From assembly GCA_024213275.1 (NCBI GenBank), contig JANAVG010000015.1, positions 62,001-126,000 of the forward strand: DNA of 64,000 nt, read 5' to 3'. Both the position numbers and the translations under genes were made by a program. The DNA is from Rossellomorea sp. BNER (GTDB lineage: Bacteria > Bacillota > Bacilli > Bacillales > Bacillaceae_B). Below, one piece after another: positions 41,608 to 48,875 of the stretch. Positions within the stretch are counted from its first letter, which is position 1. Every line of letters begins with the position of its first letter. The notes under the pieces were generated by a model that ran no database searches, was not told where the DNA came from, and worked only from the letters and a program-made list of their open reading frames with translations.

Positions 41608-43503
41608 TCAGCGATTTAACAAGCTACCAACATAACGCAGTAAGTCATTTGCCGAGCTTGAATTGTAACCATGTTCATCAACGAGACGAGCAACCACCTC
41701 ATTAATTTTCTTGAGCTGTTGTTCATCAGGTGTTTTACTTGATGTTGTGATTTTCACGACATCTTTTAAGTCAGCAAATAGTTTCTTCTGAATGGCTTCA
41801 CGTAAACGGTCATGTGAATTGTAGTCAAATCGTTTCCCTTTACGGGCGTAAGCAGAAATTCGAATCAGGATTTCTTCGCGGAACGCTTTTTTAGCATTTT
41901 CTGAGATACCAATTTGCTCTTCAATGGAACGCATTAATTTTTCATCTGGATTAATTTCTTCACCTGTTAATTGATCACGCATTTTAGCCTTATTACAATA
42001 GGCTTCAACGTTATCTAAATAATTATCCATCAAGGTTTTGGCTGATTCTTCATATGAATAAACAAATGCTTTCTGAACTTCTTTTTTCGCAATATCATCA
42101 TACTCTTTACGTGCTAACGAGATGAAGTTTAAGTATTTCTCTCTTAATTCCTGTGTAATCGATGGATGCTGATCCAAGCCCTCTTTAAGTGCTCGCAATA
42201 CATCTAGTGCATTAATAGATGGTACTTCTTTTCGAATGATGGTGGAAGAAATGCGGTTAATGACATACCTTGGGTCAATTCCGCTCATCCCTTCATCTTG
42301 ATATTCTTTCTTCATTTCATCTACATCAGCTGTATTGAAGCCTTCCACATTTTCGCCATCATATAAACGCATTTTCTTAATAAAATCAATGTCTCCACGT
42401 TTAGGTTCTTTTAACCTTGTTAAAATCGTAAACATAGCAGCCACTCTTAATGTATGTGGAGCAATGTGAACATTTGACACGTCACTCTCATTAATCATCT
42501 TCTCATAAATTTTTTCTTCCTGCGTCACCTTTAAGTTATACGGAACAGGCATGACAATGATCCTTGAATGAAGTGCCTCGTTCTTTTTGTTTGAAATAAA
42601 TGATCGATATTCCGTTTCATTCGTATGGGCAACAATTAGCTCATCCGCCGAAATGAGGGCAAATCGACCGGCTTTGAAATTTCCTTCTTGTGTAAGCGAC
42701 AATAGATGCCACAGGAATTTCTCGTCACACTTAAGCATTTCCTGGAACTCCATTAAACCGCGGTTCGCTTTGTTCAGTTCGCCATCGAAACGATATGCTC
42801 TTGGATCAGACTCTGAACCATATTCAGCTATCGTTGAGAAGTCGATACTACCTGTCAAATCGGCAATATCCTGTGATTTAGGGTCAGATGGACTAAAGGT
42901 GCCAATTCCAACGCGCTTATCTTCAGATAGGAAAATACGCTCAATCAGAACGTCTTCAATTCTTCCACTATATTCTTTCTCTAACCTCATTAAATTGAGG
43001 GGTGATAAATTTCCTTCAATTCTAATTCCAAACTCCTGTTGGAAATCCTCACGTAAATGCTGCGGGATTAAGTGAAGCGGATCTTCATGCATCGGACATC
43101 CTTTAATGGCAAAAATAGTGCCGCGATCTGTCCGAGAATATTCTTCTAACCCTCTTTTTAGCATGGAAACGAGAGTTGATTTCCCTCCACTAACGGGACC
43201 CATCAAGAGAAGGATTCTCTTTCTTACATCTAAACGTTTGGCTGAAGGATGAAAGTATTCCTCAACAAGTCTTTCTAGTGCCTCTTCAAGTCCAAACAAT
43301 TGGTTGCTGAAAAACTTATACCGCCGTTTTCCATTGACTTCTTCTACACCTGCATCTTTTATCATATTGTAGACACGTGAATGTGCCGACTGTGCAACCC
43401 ATGGCTTCTCTTTTAGAATTTCTAGATAATCTGCAAACGTCCCTTCCCATTTCAATTTCTCTTCTTCTTCACGATAGTTTTCAACTTTTTTTAAGATACT
43501 CAT
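41608..43503 (-). CDS. prkA: PrkA serine protein kinase / AAA+ ATPase
   Basis: A 631-residue protein equal in length to B. subtilis PrkA. An N-terminal AAA+ module has Walker A GPVSGGKST (residues 102-110), GCPMHEDPLHLIPQHLR and a sensor region LISADELIVAHTNETEYRSF. The C-terminal third (about 400-631) is the PrkA-type kinase-like domain with VINRISSTIIRKEVPSINAL and YARKGKRFDYNSHDRLREA. PrkA supports sporulation (influences sigma-K) in B. subtilis; protease activity has also been proposed. A sigma-E-like promoter is visible at 43544. GGGGGAGG precedes the ATG. Confidence 0.97.
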   Translation of the reverse strand: MSILKKVENYREEEEKLKWEGTFADYLEILKEKPWVAQSAHSRVYNMIKDAGVEEVNGKRRYKFFSNQLFGLEEALERLVEEYFHPSAKRLDVRKRILLLMGPVSGGKSTLVSMLKRGLEEYSRTDRGTIFAIKGCPMHEDPLHLIPQHLREDFQQEFGIRIEGNLSPLNLMRLEKEYSGRIEDVLIERIFLSEDKRVGIGTFSPSDPKSQDIADLTGSIDFSTIAEYGSESDPRAYRFDGELNKANRGLMEFQEMLKCDEKFLWHLLSLTQEGNFKAGRFALISADELIVAHTNETEYRSFISNKKNEALHSRIIVMPVPYNLKVTQEEKIYEKMINESDVSNVHIAPHTLRVAAMFTILTRLKEPKRGDIDFIKKMRLYDGENVEGFNTADVDEMKKEYQDEGMSGIDPRYVINRISSTIIRKEVPSINALDVLRALKEGLDQHPSITQELREKYLNFISLARKEYDDIAKKEVQKAFVYSYEESAKTLMDNYLDNVEAYCNKAKMRDQLTGEEINPDEKLMRSIEEQIGISENAKKAFREEILIRISAYARKGKRFDYNSHDRLREAIQKKLFADLKDVVKITTSSKTPDEQQLKKINEVVARLVDEHGYNSSSANDLLRYVGSLLNR

Positions 43504-43543
43504 AAGGACCTCCCCCTGTCGCTTGTTGAGAGACGATTAATAT

Positions 43544-43572
43544 ACTCTATGCGCTTGGTCATCTGAACATGA
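43544..43572 (-). promoter_or_regulatory. Sigma-E-type promoter of prkA
   Basis: Minus-strand TCATGTT, 14 nt, CATAGAGT fits the sigma-E spacing; -35 and -10 deviate at one and two positions. It ends about 40 bases before the prkA ATG, and prkA belongs to the sigma-E regulon in B. subtilis. Confidence 0.65.
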
Positions 43573-43628
43573 TAAACAAGAAGGATTTCTTCAAAAAGGA
43601 TTATTCGTCACGAAATAGCCAGAAGGCA

Positions 43629-43806
43629 AAAAAGCGCAATCGCCCCGTTTAAGTGAAGAAAGGCTATGTTCGCTAAGTCCTATGGCAACGCCTTTCTTAC
43701 CTACATTCTGTCGTCCAACGTCTTACATAAGGCAAGCAATGTAGGAAGGGCTCCATTTTTCTTCCCTCAGTAGACTTCCGGGGCTTTAGCGCTGGAGCTG
43801 GATTAA
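43629..43806. repeat. Intergenic repeat family A, decayed copy
   Basis: AAAAAAGCGCAATCGCC starts it and GCGCTGGAGCTGGATTA ends it. GAAAGGCTATGTTCGCTAAG, CCTATGGCAACGCCTTTCTT and a CATTC...GAATG-type hairpin show the same order as the copy at 36228, with about one base in five changed. It occupies most of the 445-base gap upstream of prkA. Confidence 0.75.
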
Positions 43807-43948
43807 GACAGGCTTATTTCAAAATAAGAACATATTTGTATTTTATAATTTTCTATAAAAAAATAATGTGGCTTACATTCACTTTATCTTTAAAATAGGC
43901 TATACTAAAAATTAGACGGATAATGTTACCGAAGGAGGATTACATAAG

Positions 43949-44041
43949 ATGGGTACAGTAATGATCTTAGGAGTAACTGTAACTTTCCTAGCAGCAATCT
44001 TCACTGCAGGATATAATGACAAACCAGGTACTAACAAATAA
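43949..44041 (+). CDS. Small single-pass membrane peptide (30 aa)
   Basis: ATG 43949-43951 preceded by GAAGGAGG (about nine bases) and followed by a strong terminator at 44050. The product MGTVMILGVTVTFLAAIFTA then GYNDKPGTNK is one membrane helix plus a short polar tail. TATACT lies 35 bases upstream (near 43901), a plausible -10. So promoter, binding site, frame and terminator together form a complete small gene. I cannot link it to a known small protein; it is divergent from prkA. Confidence 0.7.
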   Translation: MGTVMILGVTVTFLAAIFTAGYNDKPGTNK

Positions 44042-44049
44042 TAGTAAGG

Positions 44050-44105
44050 AAAAAGAGGCTGATTCATCTTCCTTCCATAAGGAAGAATCGATCAGCCTCT
44101 TTTTT
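44050..44105 (+). terminator. Strong terminator, probably bidirectional
   Basis: AAAAAGAGGCTGAT and ATCAGCCTCTTTTT enclose an inner stem ATCTTCCTT/AAGGAAGA. It serves the 30-aa gene and the nitroreductase. Confidence 0.9.
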
Positions 44106-44108
44106 ATC

Positions 44109-44864
44109 TTATTGCTTATTAAATTTTTTCTTTTCAACGAAGTCCTTCATATACATTCTTTTTTTACTTGACAGCATCTTCGACATTTGTGCGGTCCAGC
44201 GATCATTGCGCTTCCCATTAGTTCGGGTTTCATAATAGGAAGACACCGTTTTATTATATTCTTCAAGCTCCGACATGATTTTCTCTGGCTCACTATCATA
44301 CCGATCCTCTTGATAGATATGATGTAAAGGCAGTCTTGGCTTTACTCCAGTATGTTCTTCAGGATAGCCTACAGCAAGTCCAAATAGTGGAATAACACGA
44401 TCTGGAAGCTCCAATAATTCACTTACGGCTTCTAAATTATTCCGAATTCCACCAATATAACATATACCTAAGCCCATCGATTCTGCTGCGACTACTGCAT
44501 TTTGTGCTGCTAAAGCGGCATCAATGATCGCAACCATAAATTTCTCTGTACTTTCAAGAGAATCAATAACATCCCCAGCTTCACGTTCACCAATTAATTC
44601 ATGACGATAGAGATCTGCACAAAATATAAAGAAATGTCCATTATTTATTACATATGGTTGATTACCTGCGAGTTCAGACAATCTTTTTTTCTTTTCGATA
44701 TCTTTTATTCCAAGAATGGTGTACGCCTGTATATAGCTGGATGTAGAAGCGGCTTGGGCGCTTTTTACAAGTGTATGTATTTGTTCGGTTGTTAGCTTTT
44801 CCTCAGTAAATTTTCTGACTGAGTGATGGCTAAGTAGTTTCTCGATGGTTTCATTCATATTCAT
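44109..44864 (-). CDS. NfrA/NfsA-type NADPH nitroreductase
   Basis: A 251-residue FMN oxidoreductase like B. subtilis NfrA1 and NfrA2 (both 249). LLSHHSVRKFTEEKLTTEQI is the typical N-terminus; SAQAASTSSYIQAYTILGIK carries FMN-binding residues; NAVVAAESMGLGICYIGGIR and LFGLAVGYPEEHTGVKPRLP are further signatures; the C-terminus has MSKMLSSKKRMYMKDFVEKK. It can reduce nitro compounds, flavins or bacillithiol-type disulfides depending on the subgroup. The frame opens at 44945, inside a repeat, but AAGGAGAGGT supports ATG at 44864 (or 44858). Confidence 0.9.
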   Translation of the reverse strand: MNMNETIEKLLSHHSVRKFTEEKLTTEQIHTLVKSAQAASTSSYIQAYTILGIKDIEKKKRLSELAGNQPYVINNGHFFIFCADLYRHELIGEREAGDVIDSLESTEKFMVAIIDAALAAQNAVVAAESMGLGICYIGGIRNNLEAVSELLELPDRVIPLFGLAVGYPEEHTGVKPRLPLHHIYQEDRYDSEPEKIMSELEEYNKTVSSYYETRTNGKRNDRWTAQMSKMLSSKKRMYMKDFVEKKKFNKQ

Positions 44865-44916
44865 ACCTCTCCTTATCTTTATCGTATCTTGAATTAATAC
44901 TTTTAAACAAATAAAA

Positions 44917-45036
44917 AGGGCTGTCCCAGAAGGGTCTGGAACCACCCTGTTTCGTCCATAAATAGAAGATGTTTTAAGGCTTCTTCTTCATACGGAAGGG
45001 TGGTTCCTGACACCATGTTTTGGGGGCAGCCTTTTT
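44917..45036 (+). repeat. Intergenic repeat family C copy
   Basis: AAAAGGGCTGTCCCAGAAG and GGGGGCAGCCTTTTT are the outer stem; inside are GGTCTGGAACCACCC, ATAAATAGAAGATGT, GGCTTCTTCTTCATACGGAA and GGGTGGTTCCTGACACC. The arms GGAACCACCC and GGGTGGTTCC are exact complements. It may terminate trmL. Confidence 0.85.
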
Positions 45037-45041
45037 AATCA

Positions 45042-45515
45042 TTATTTTAGCTTAGGAAAATCTTGTTGTCTTAATGCTTCATAAATGAGGATGGCTGCTG
45101 TATTAGAAAGGTTTAATGAACGTACGTTATCGTTCATTGGAATTCGTAAACAGCGATCCTTATTACTTGCTAATACATCATCAGGTAGACCTGTTGTTTC
45201 ACGACCAAAAATAAAGAAATAATTTTGATCAAGATTGGAATAATCAAATGATGAGTGTTCTTTTTGCCCATGTTTTGTAAGGTAGAAGAACTCTCCACCT
45301 TCATTTTTCTCAAAAAATTCTTCGATTGAATCATAATAAATAATCTCAACAAATTGCCAATAATCTAAACCAGCCCGGCGAAGCATCTTATCGTCTGTAG
45401 AGAAACCTAACGGACGAATGAGATGTAACGTTGTATCCGTCGCCGCACATGTTCTTGCTATATTACCAGTGTTAGCTGGAATTTCTGGTTGAAATAATAC
45501 TACATGTATACTCAA
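45042..45515 (-). CDS. trmL: tRNA (cytidine(34)-2'-O)-methyltransferase
   Basis: A 157-residue SPOUT methyltransferase (CspR/TrmL) that methylates the wobble ribose of tRNA-Leu. It begins IHVVLFQPEIPANTGNIART followed by CAATDTTLHLIRPLGFSTDD, and has the trefoil-knot motifs FIFGRETTGLPDDVL and CLRIPMNDNVRSLNLSNTAA. The frame reaches GTG 45527, but that overlaps the binding site GACGAGGTG; TTG at 45515 gives the family N-terminus. Near queG and yhbB as in B. subtilis (cspR locus). Confidence 0.95.
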   Translation of the reverse strand: MSIHVVLFQPEIPANTGNIARTCAATDTTLHLIRPLGFSTDDKMLRRAGLDYWQFVEIIYYDSIEEFFEKNEGGEFFYLTKHGQKEHSSFDYSNLDQNYFFIFGRETTGLPDDVLASNKDRCLRIPMNDNVRSLNLSNTAAILIYEALRQQDFPKLK

Positions 45516-45582
45516 GTCATCTGTCACCTCGTCTATAAACTCTATGTGACATTATACCATTATTTAGAGGAAGAACAATATT

Positions 45583-46440
45583 TTATGAATCATCTTCAAT
45601 CCTGTAGAATTTATATTGAATCTCGGGAGTGTACGCTGTGGAATCTTCATAATTCCAATAACGCATTCTGCTATTTGTTGTGTGAGCATTTACTAACGGC
45701 ATACCATAAGCATCTTTTGCTGTGACAATCGTATTATGATCAAATCGCCCATCTCCTTCAAAGTCATAACAAATGACATCCCCTAGCTGTAGTTGCTGAG
45801 GGTATTGAACTTCTACTCCCCTTAACCCCACATTCGATGAAGGAAGATGCCACCGTAATGAATTGGCGACAGACCAGCTATAGCTCCAATTATTATTTCT
45901 CATCCACCAGCCTTTCCCTCGATTCGGATGCCCTCTCATTGGTGCTCCCCCTGCATGTAAACATTGGGAGATAAAGTTAGTACAATCGACTTCAAAGCTT
46001 TTATAAGCAGGGTTATAGCTATTCCACCAATACTCGGCATATTGAACAGCCTTTCTTCGGTCATAATGAAAACTAACTCGTTCATCGTCCTTATCCTTTT
46101 GATCCCCCTCAAATTCCTCCTCCTGTTTGAACACTTCTAAATCTTCTACCAGTTGATGATCCACAAATAAAGCAATTCTTTCTTCCACTTCTTCTTCAAC
46201 ATAAAAATGGGCATCCTGTTTTAACAAGTACGTTAAATGCACATAATAGTGCACTTGCTTTTCTTCCTGGAACGGTACGACTTTACGAACTTGGGCATTA
46301 GCATTCACTTTAATAATATCGACCTTTCTTTTCGAGCATAGTTCTCTCTTTCTTCTTGCTTTATCATGTAAATCGCTTCTATTATGATCAACAAAATCTT
46401 GTATCCGTTCATTTAGGGTATGAAGCAATTGTCTTTTCAT
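45583..46440 (-). CDS. yhbB: Amidase_6 domain protein (YhbB-like)
   Basis: A 285-residue protein with a C-terminal Amidase_6 (NlpC/P60-like) domain: Cys153 in VDCTNFISQCLHAGGAPMRG, WWMRNNNWSYSWSVANSLRW, and His in GRFDHNTIVTAKDAYG, a putative Cys-His catalytic pair. The N-terminal 130 residues are charged and helical, without a signal peptide. B. subtilis yhbB lies beside queG as here. Exported members act on cell wall; this one may be delivered to the forespore or coat by another route. The substrate is unknown. GGGGAGGG precedes ATG. Confidence 0.85.
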   Translation of the reverse strand: MKRQLLHTLNERIQDFVDHNRSDLHDKARRKRELCSKRKVDIIKVNANAQVRKVVPFQEEKQVHYYVHLTYLLKQDAHFYVEEEVEERIALFVDHQLVEDLEVFKQEEEFEGDQKDKDDERVSFHYDRRKAVQYAEYWWNSYNPAYKSFEVDCTNFISQCLHAGGAPMRGHPNRGKGWWMRNNNWSYSWSVANSLRWHLPSSNVGLRGVEVQYPQQLQLGDVICYDFEGDGRFDHNTIVTAKDAYGMPLVNAHTTNSRMRYWNYEDSTAYTPEIQYKFYRIEDDS

Positions 46441-46563
46441 TGATTTCCCTCCCCTTACATTATTTCTATGTTAGGTTGGGCAACTTCAAAACAAAAAGAA
46501 ATGACCCTATTAAGAGAGATCTAATGAATCGTTTCTAGATACCTCACTTTAATAAAGTCATTT

Positions 46564-47697
46564 CTATTCTTCTAAGAGCTGAAGCCCTTTATTAATTTCT
46601 TCTATTACTTCTATATCTTTTTCCACACTTTTTGCTTCAATAAGTGCTGAAAATCCTCGTTCATGACCGATCTTTCCAATAGCCCATGCAGCGGTCCCGC
46701 GCATAACTGGCCTTACATCCTTCTGCATGACTGTAATCAGTTCTTCTATTGCCGTTTCATCCTTATAGTGAGCAAGAGCAATAATCGCATTTCGCTGAAT
46801 AGGCTTCTTTCCTCTCCAAGAACCAGACATTTTCCCATACTTTTCTTTAAATTCACGGTTGCTCATTGTCAATAATGGTTTCAATAGTGGCTTAACTAGT
46901 TCAGGATCTGGTTCCATTTCTTCATGAAAATGAAAGTCTTTTCTTTTATTCTCCGGACATACGGTTTGACACGTATCACAGCCATAGAGACGATTACCAA
47001 GCTTTGTCCTGTATTCATCTGGAAGGAAGCCCTTTGTTTGCGTTAAAAAAGCAATGCATTTCCCGGCATTCAATTGTCCGCCTTCAACCAACGCTCCAGT
47101 TGGACAAACATCTACACATTTATTACATGTCCCACATTGATCAGTGATTGGCTCATCTGGTTCAAATGGTAAGTTCGTAATCATCTCGCCTAAATAAACA
47201 TACGAGCCAAACTCAGGTGTAATGATCGCACAATTCTTCCCGCTCCAGCCAATTCCAGCTCTTTCAGCTACCGCTCTATCCACTAATTCTCCTGTATCGA
47301 CCATCGATTTAAATTTTGCTTCCGGTACTTTAGAAGTAATGTACGCTTCTAATTTTTGGAGTCGATCTCTTAGCACATCATGGTAATCCTGTCCCCATGA
47401 AGCACGACAAAAAATCCCTCTCCTTTCACCCTTTTTACTTCTTGGAGCATTTTCCATTCGTGAGGGATAGGCTAAGGCAATCGCAATGATCGATCTTGGT
47501 TGATCAAAAATCAATGAGGGATCAACGCGTTTATCAATATCCTTTTCCTCAAATCCCGACTGATATCCAAGCATCTCCTGACGTATTAATAGATTCTTCA
47601 TTTCAGAAAACGTATCCGCCGTCGTAAATCCAATTTTATCTATTCCGATGGTTTTGCTGTATTCAATGATTTCATTTTTTAATTTTTGAAAGTCCAT
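46564..47697 (-). CDS. queG: Epoxyqueuosine reductase
   Basis: A 377-residue cobalamin-dependent iron-sulfur enzyme for the last step of queuosine synthesis in tRNA. Motifs: RRGIFCRASWGQDYHDVLRD, SMVDTGELVDRAVAERAGIG, two [4Fe-4S] binding sets CGTCNKCVDVCPTGAL and CDTCQTVCPENK, then C-terminal HEAT-like repeats (RPVMRGTAAWAIGKIG). ATG 47697 begins MDFQKLKNEIIEYSKTIGID, the family N-terminus; the upstream TTG at 47730 is a poor candidate. The nearest strong binding site (AAGGAGGG) is unusually far upstream, with a hairpin between. Confidence 0.95.
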   Translation of the reverse strand: MDFQKLKNEIIEYSKTIGIDKIGFTTADTFSEMKNLLIRQEMLGYQSGFEEKDIDKRVDPSLIFDQPRSIIAIALAYPSRMENAPRSKKGERRGIFCRASWGQDYHDVLRDRLQKLEAYITSKVPEAKFKSMVDTGELVDRAVAERAGIGWSGKNCAIITPEFGSYVYLGEMITNLPFEPDEPITDQCGTCNKCVDVCPTGALVEGGQLNAGKCIAFLTQTKGFLPDEYRTKLGNRLYGCDTCQTVCPENKRKDFHFHEEMEPDPELVKPLLKPLLTMSNREFKEKYGKMSGSWRGKKPIQRNAIIALAHYKDETAIEELITVMQKDVRPVMRGTAAWAIGKIGHERGFSALIEAKSVEKDIEVIEEINKGLQLLEE

Positions 47698-47705
47698 ACG
47701 TAATG

Positions 47706-47755
47706 TCCAGCACCAATGACTAGTCTTCAAGGAGATGGTGCTTTTCTAATACCCT
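47706..47755 (-). promoter_or_regulatory. Unusual queG leader: distant Shine-Dalgarno and hairpin
   Basis: On the minus strand AAGGAGGG is followed by AGCACCA, 20 bases and TGGTGCT (a 7-bp stem) before ATG 47697. Nothing near the ATG matches a strong binding site. On the plus strand the same stem is followed by TTTTCT and could act as a weak terminator. Confidence 0.45.
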
Positions 47756-47834
47756 CCTTTCTTACTTTAGAATAGTGAAAACTCATTGTTTTCTATGATA
47801 AACTATTTTTAATCAATTTGGGAGGGATCAAACA

Positions 47835-48503
47835 TTGGAAGTCACACTAAATTCTTCTTTATGCAATCGTATTAGCGATTTTAAGCTAGGGATTATCACC
47901 TATCACAATATTCAAGTCGATGATTCTCCACAAATGCTGCGAGGTCGTTTACAGCTCTTTCAGGAATCGATTTATTTTGATCTTGAATCGAAAAAAGTGA
48001 CAGATATCCCTTCCATTCAAGAATGGAGAGCTATCTTTAAAAAGTTAGGGAAGGACCCTAACCGTTATCGCCATTCAGCTGAAGCTCTTTATAGACGGAT
48101 AAAAAAGCAAAATTATTTATCCCCTATCCATTCAGCAACCGACCTTAATAATTTCTTTTCTCTGCAATATGGGGTCCCCTTAGGAATTTATGACTTAGAA
48201 AAAATCAATGGATCTATCTCGATAACAGTTGCAGAAGAAGGCGAAGAATATATAGGGTTAAATGGCAGAATCAATTCTTTAGAAAATCTCTTAGTCACTA
48301 AGGATGAAACTGGTCCGTTTGGAAGTCCTTTTGTCGATTCAGAGCGAACTGCAGTGACTAGAGAGACTACATCAGCCATCCAAGTTCTTTATTTACAGCC
48401 TTCTTTAACGATGGAGGAAGCCAATAACTTAACAAAATCACTTATGGATATGTTTGTACAGATACATGGTGGTGATGGAACGTTTTCTATCCTTAAATGT
48501 TGA
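47835..48503 (+). CDS. Free-standing B3/B4 domain protein (PheRS beta editing-domain homologue)
   Basis: A 222-residue protein consisting almost wholly of a B3/B4 domain, the module that in phenylalanyl-tRNA synthetase beta removes mischarged Tyr from tRNA-Phe. Seen here: EWRAIFKKLGKDPNRYRHSA followed by EALYRRI, DLNNFFSLQYGVPLGIYDLE, and GPFGSPFVDSERTAVTRETT. These are the conserved family blocks. It starts with TTG behind GGGAGGG. The activity of such stand-alone proteins is not established to my knowledge; a trans-editing or D-aminoacyl role is conceivable. Placed directly upstream of a Phe-type T-box and transporter. Confidence 0.85.
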   Translation: MEVTLNSSLCNRISDFKLGIITYHNIQVDDSPQMLRGRLQLFQESIYFDLESKKVTDIPSIQEWRAIFKKLGKDPNRYRHSAEALYRRIKKQNYLSPIHSATDLNNFFSLQYGVPLGIYDLEKINGSISITVAEEGEEYIGLNGRINSLENLLVTKDETGPFGSPFVDSERTAVTRETTSAIQVLYLQPSLTMEEANNLTKSLMDMFVQIHGGDGTFSILKC

Positions 48504-48522
48504 CAAATTATTAAAATATTCT

Positions 48523-48806
48523 TGACAATTCGACTGTAAACATGATAAAAATTGTATTACCTAATATTGAATATACATGCCAAGAAGGAAAATTAGTAGC
48601 TTCCCTTTCCCTGTCTAAGAGAGCCGATGGTTGCTGAGAATCGGTACATAATGATAAGCGAATTTCAATTTCCAGAGCATCTTTTGTTAGTAGCAAAAGA
48701 CGGTGAAGACCGTTATACGTGAAGAGTGATGAGGATTTTTTTCTCATAACTAGGGTGGTACCGCGATATTCAATCGTCCCTACATTATGTAGGGGCGATT
48801 TTTTTA
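48523..48806 (+). promoter_or_regulatory. T-box riboswitch, phenylalanine specificity predicted
   Basis: TTGACA at about 48523 starts a promoter. Stem I: basal pairing GGAAAATT (48587-48594) with AATTTCC (48667-48673), S-turn AGTA (48595-48598) opposite GAA (48660-48662), closing helix GCTT/AAGC. The specifier position reads TTTC, i.e. TTT or TTC, both Phe. Distal loop region: GAGAGCC and GGTTGCTGAGAA. The T-box AACTAGGGTGGTACCGCG is at 48748-48765; TGGT implies discriminator A, as in tRNA-Phe. Terminator stem AATCGTCCCTAC/GTAGGGGCGATT at 48772-48800 with a T-run. Confidence 0.92.
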
Positions 48807-48875
48807 TTGTCTACTTCTTCAGGCGGTTTAAAAAAGAACCAATTCAATGAATAAACAGTTGAGAGGAGAATGAAT

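Noticed and set aside
41262..41705. 147-aa plus-strand frame
   Set aside because: Antisense to the small paralogue and the end of prkA, with no binding site and a Leu/Pro/Ser composition typical of shadow frames.
42587..43075. 162-aa plus-strand frame inside prkA
   Set aside because: Complement of a strongly conserved coding region; no independent support.
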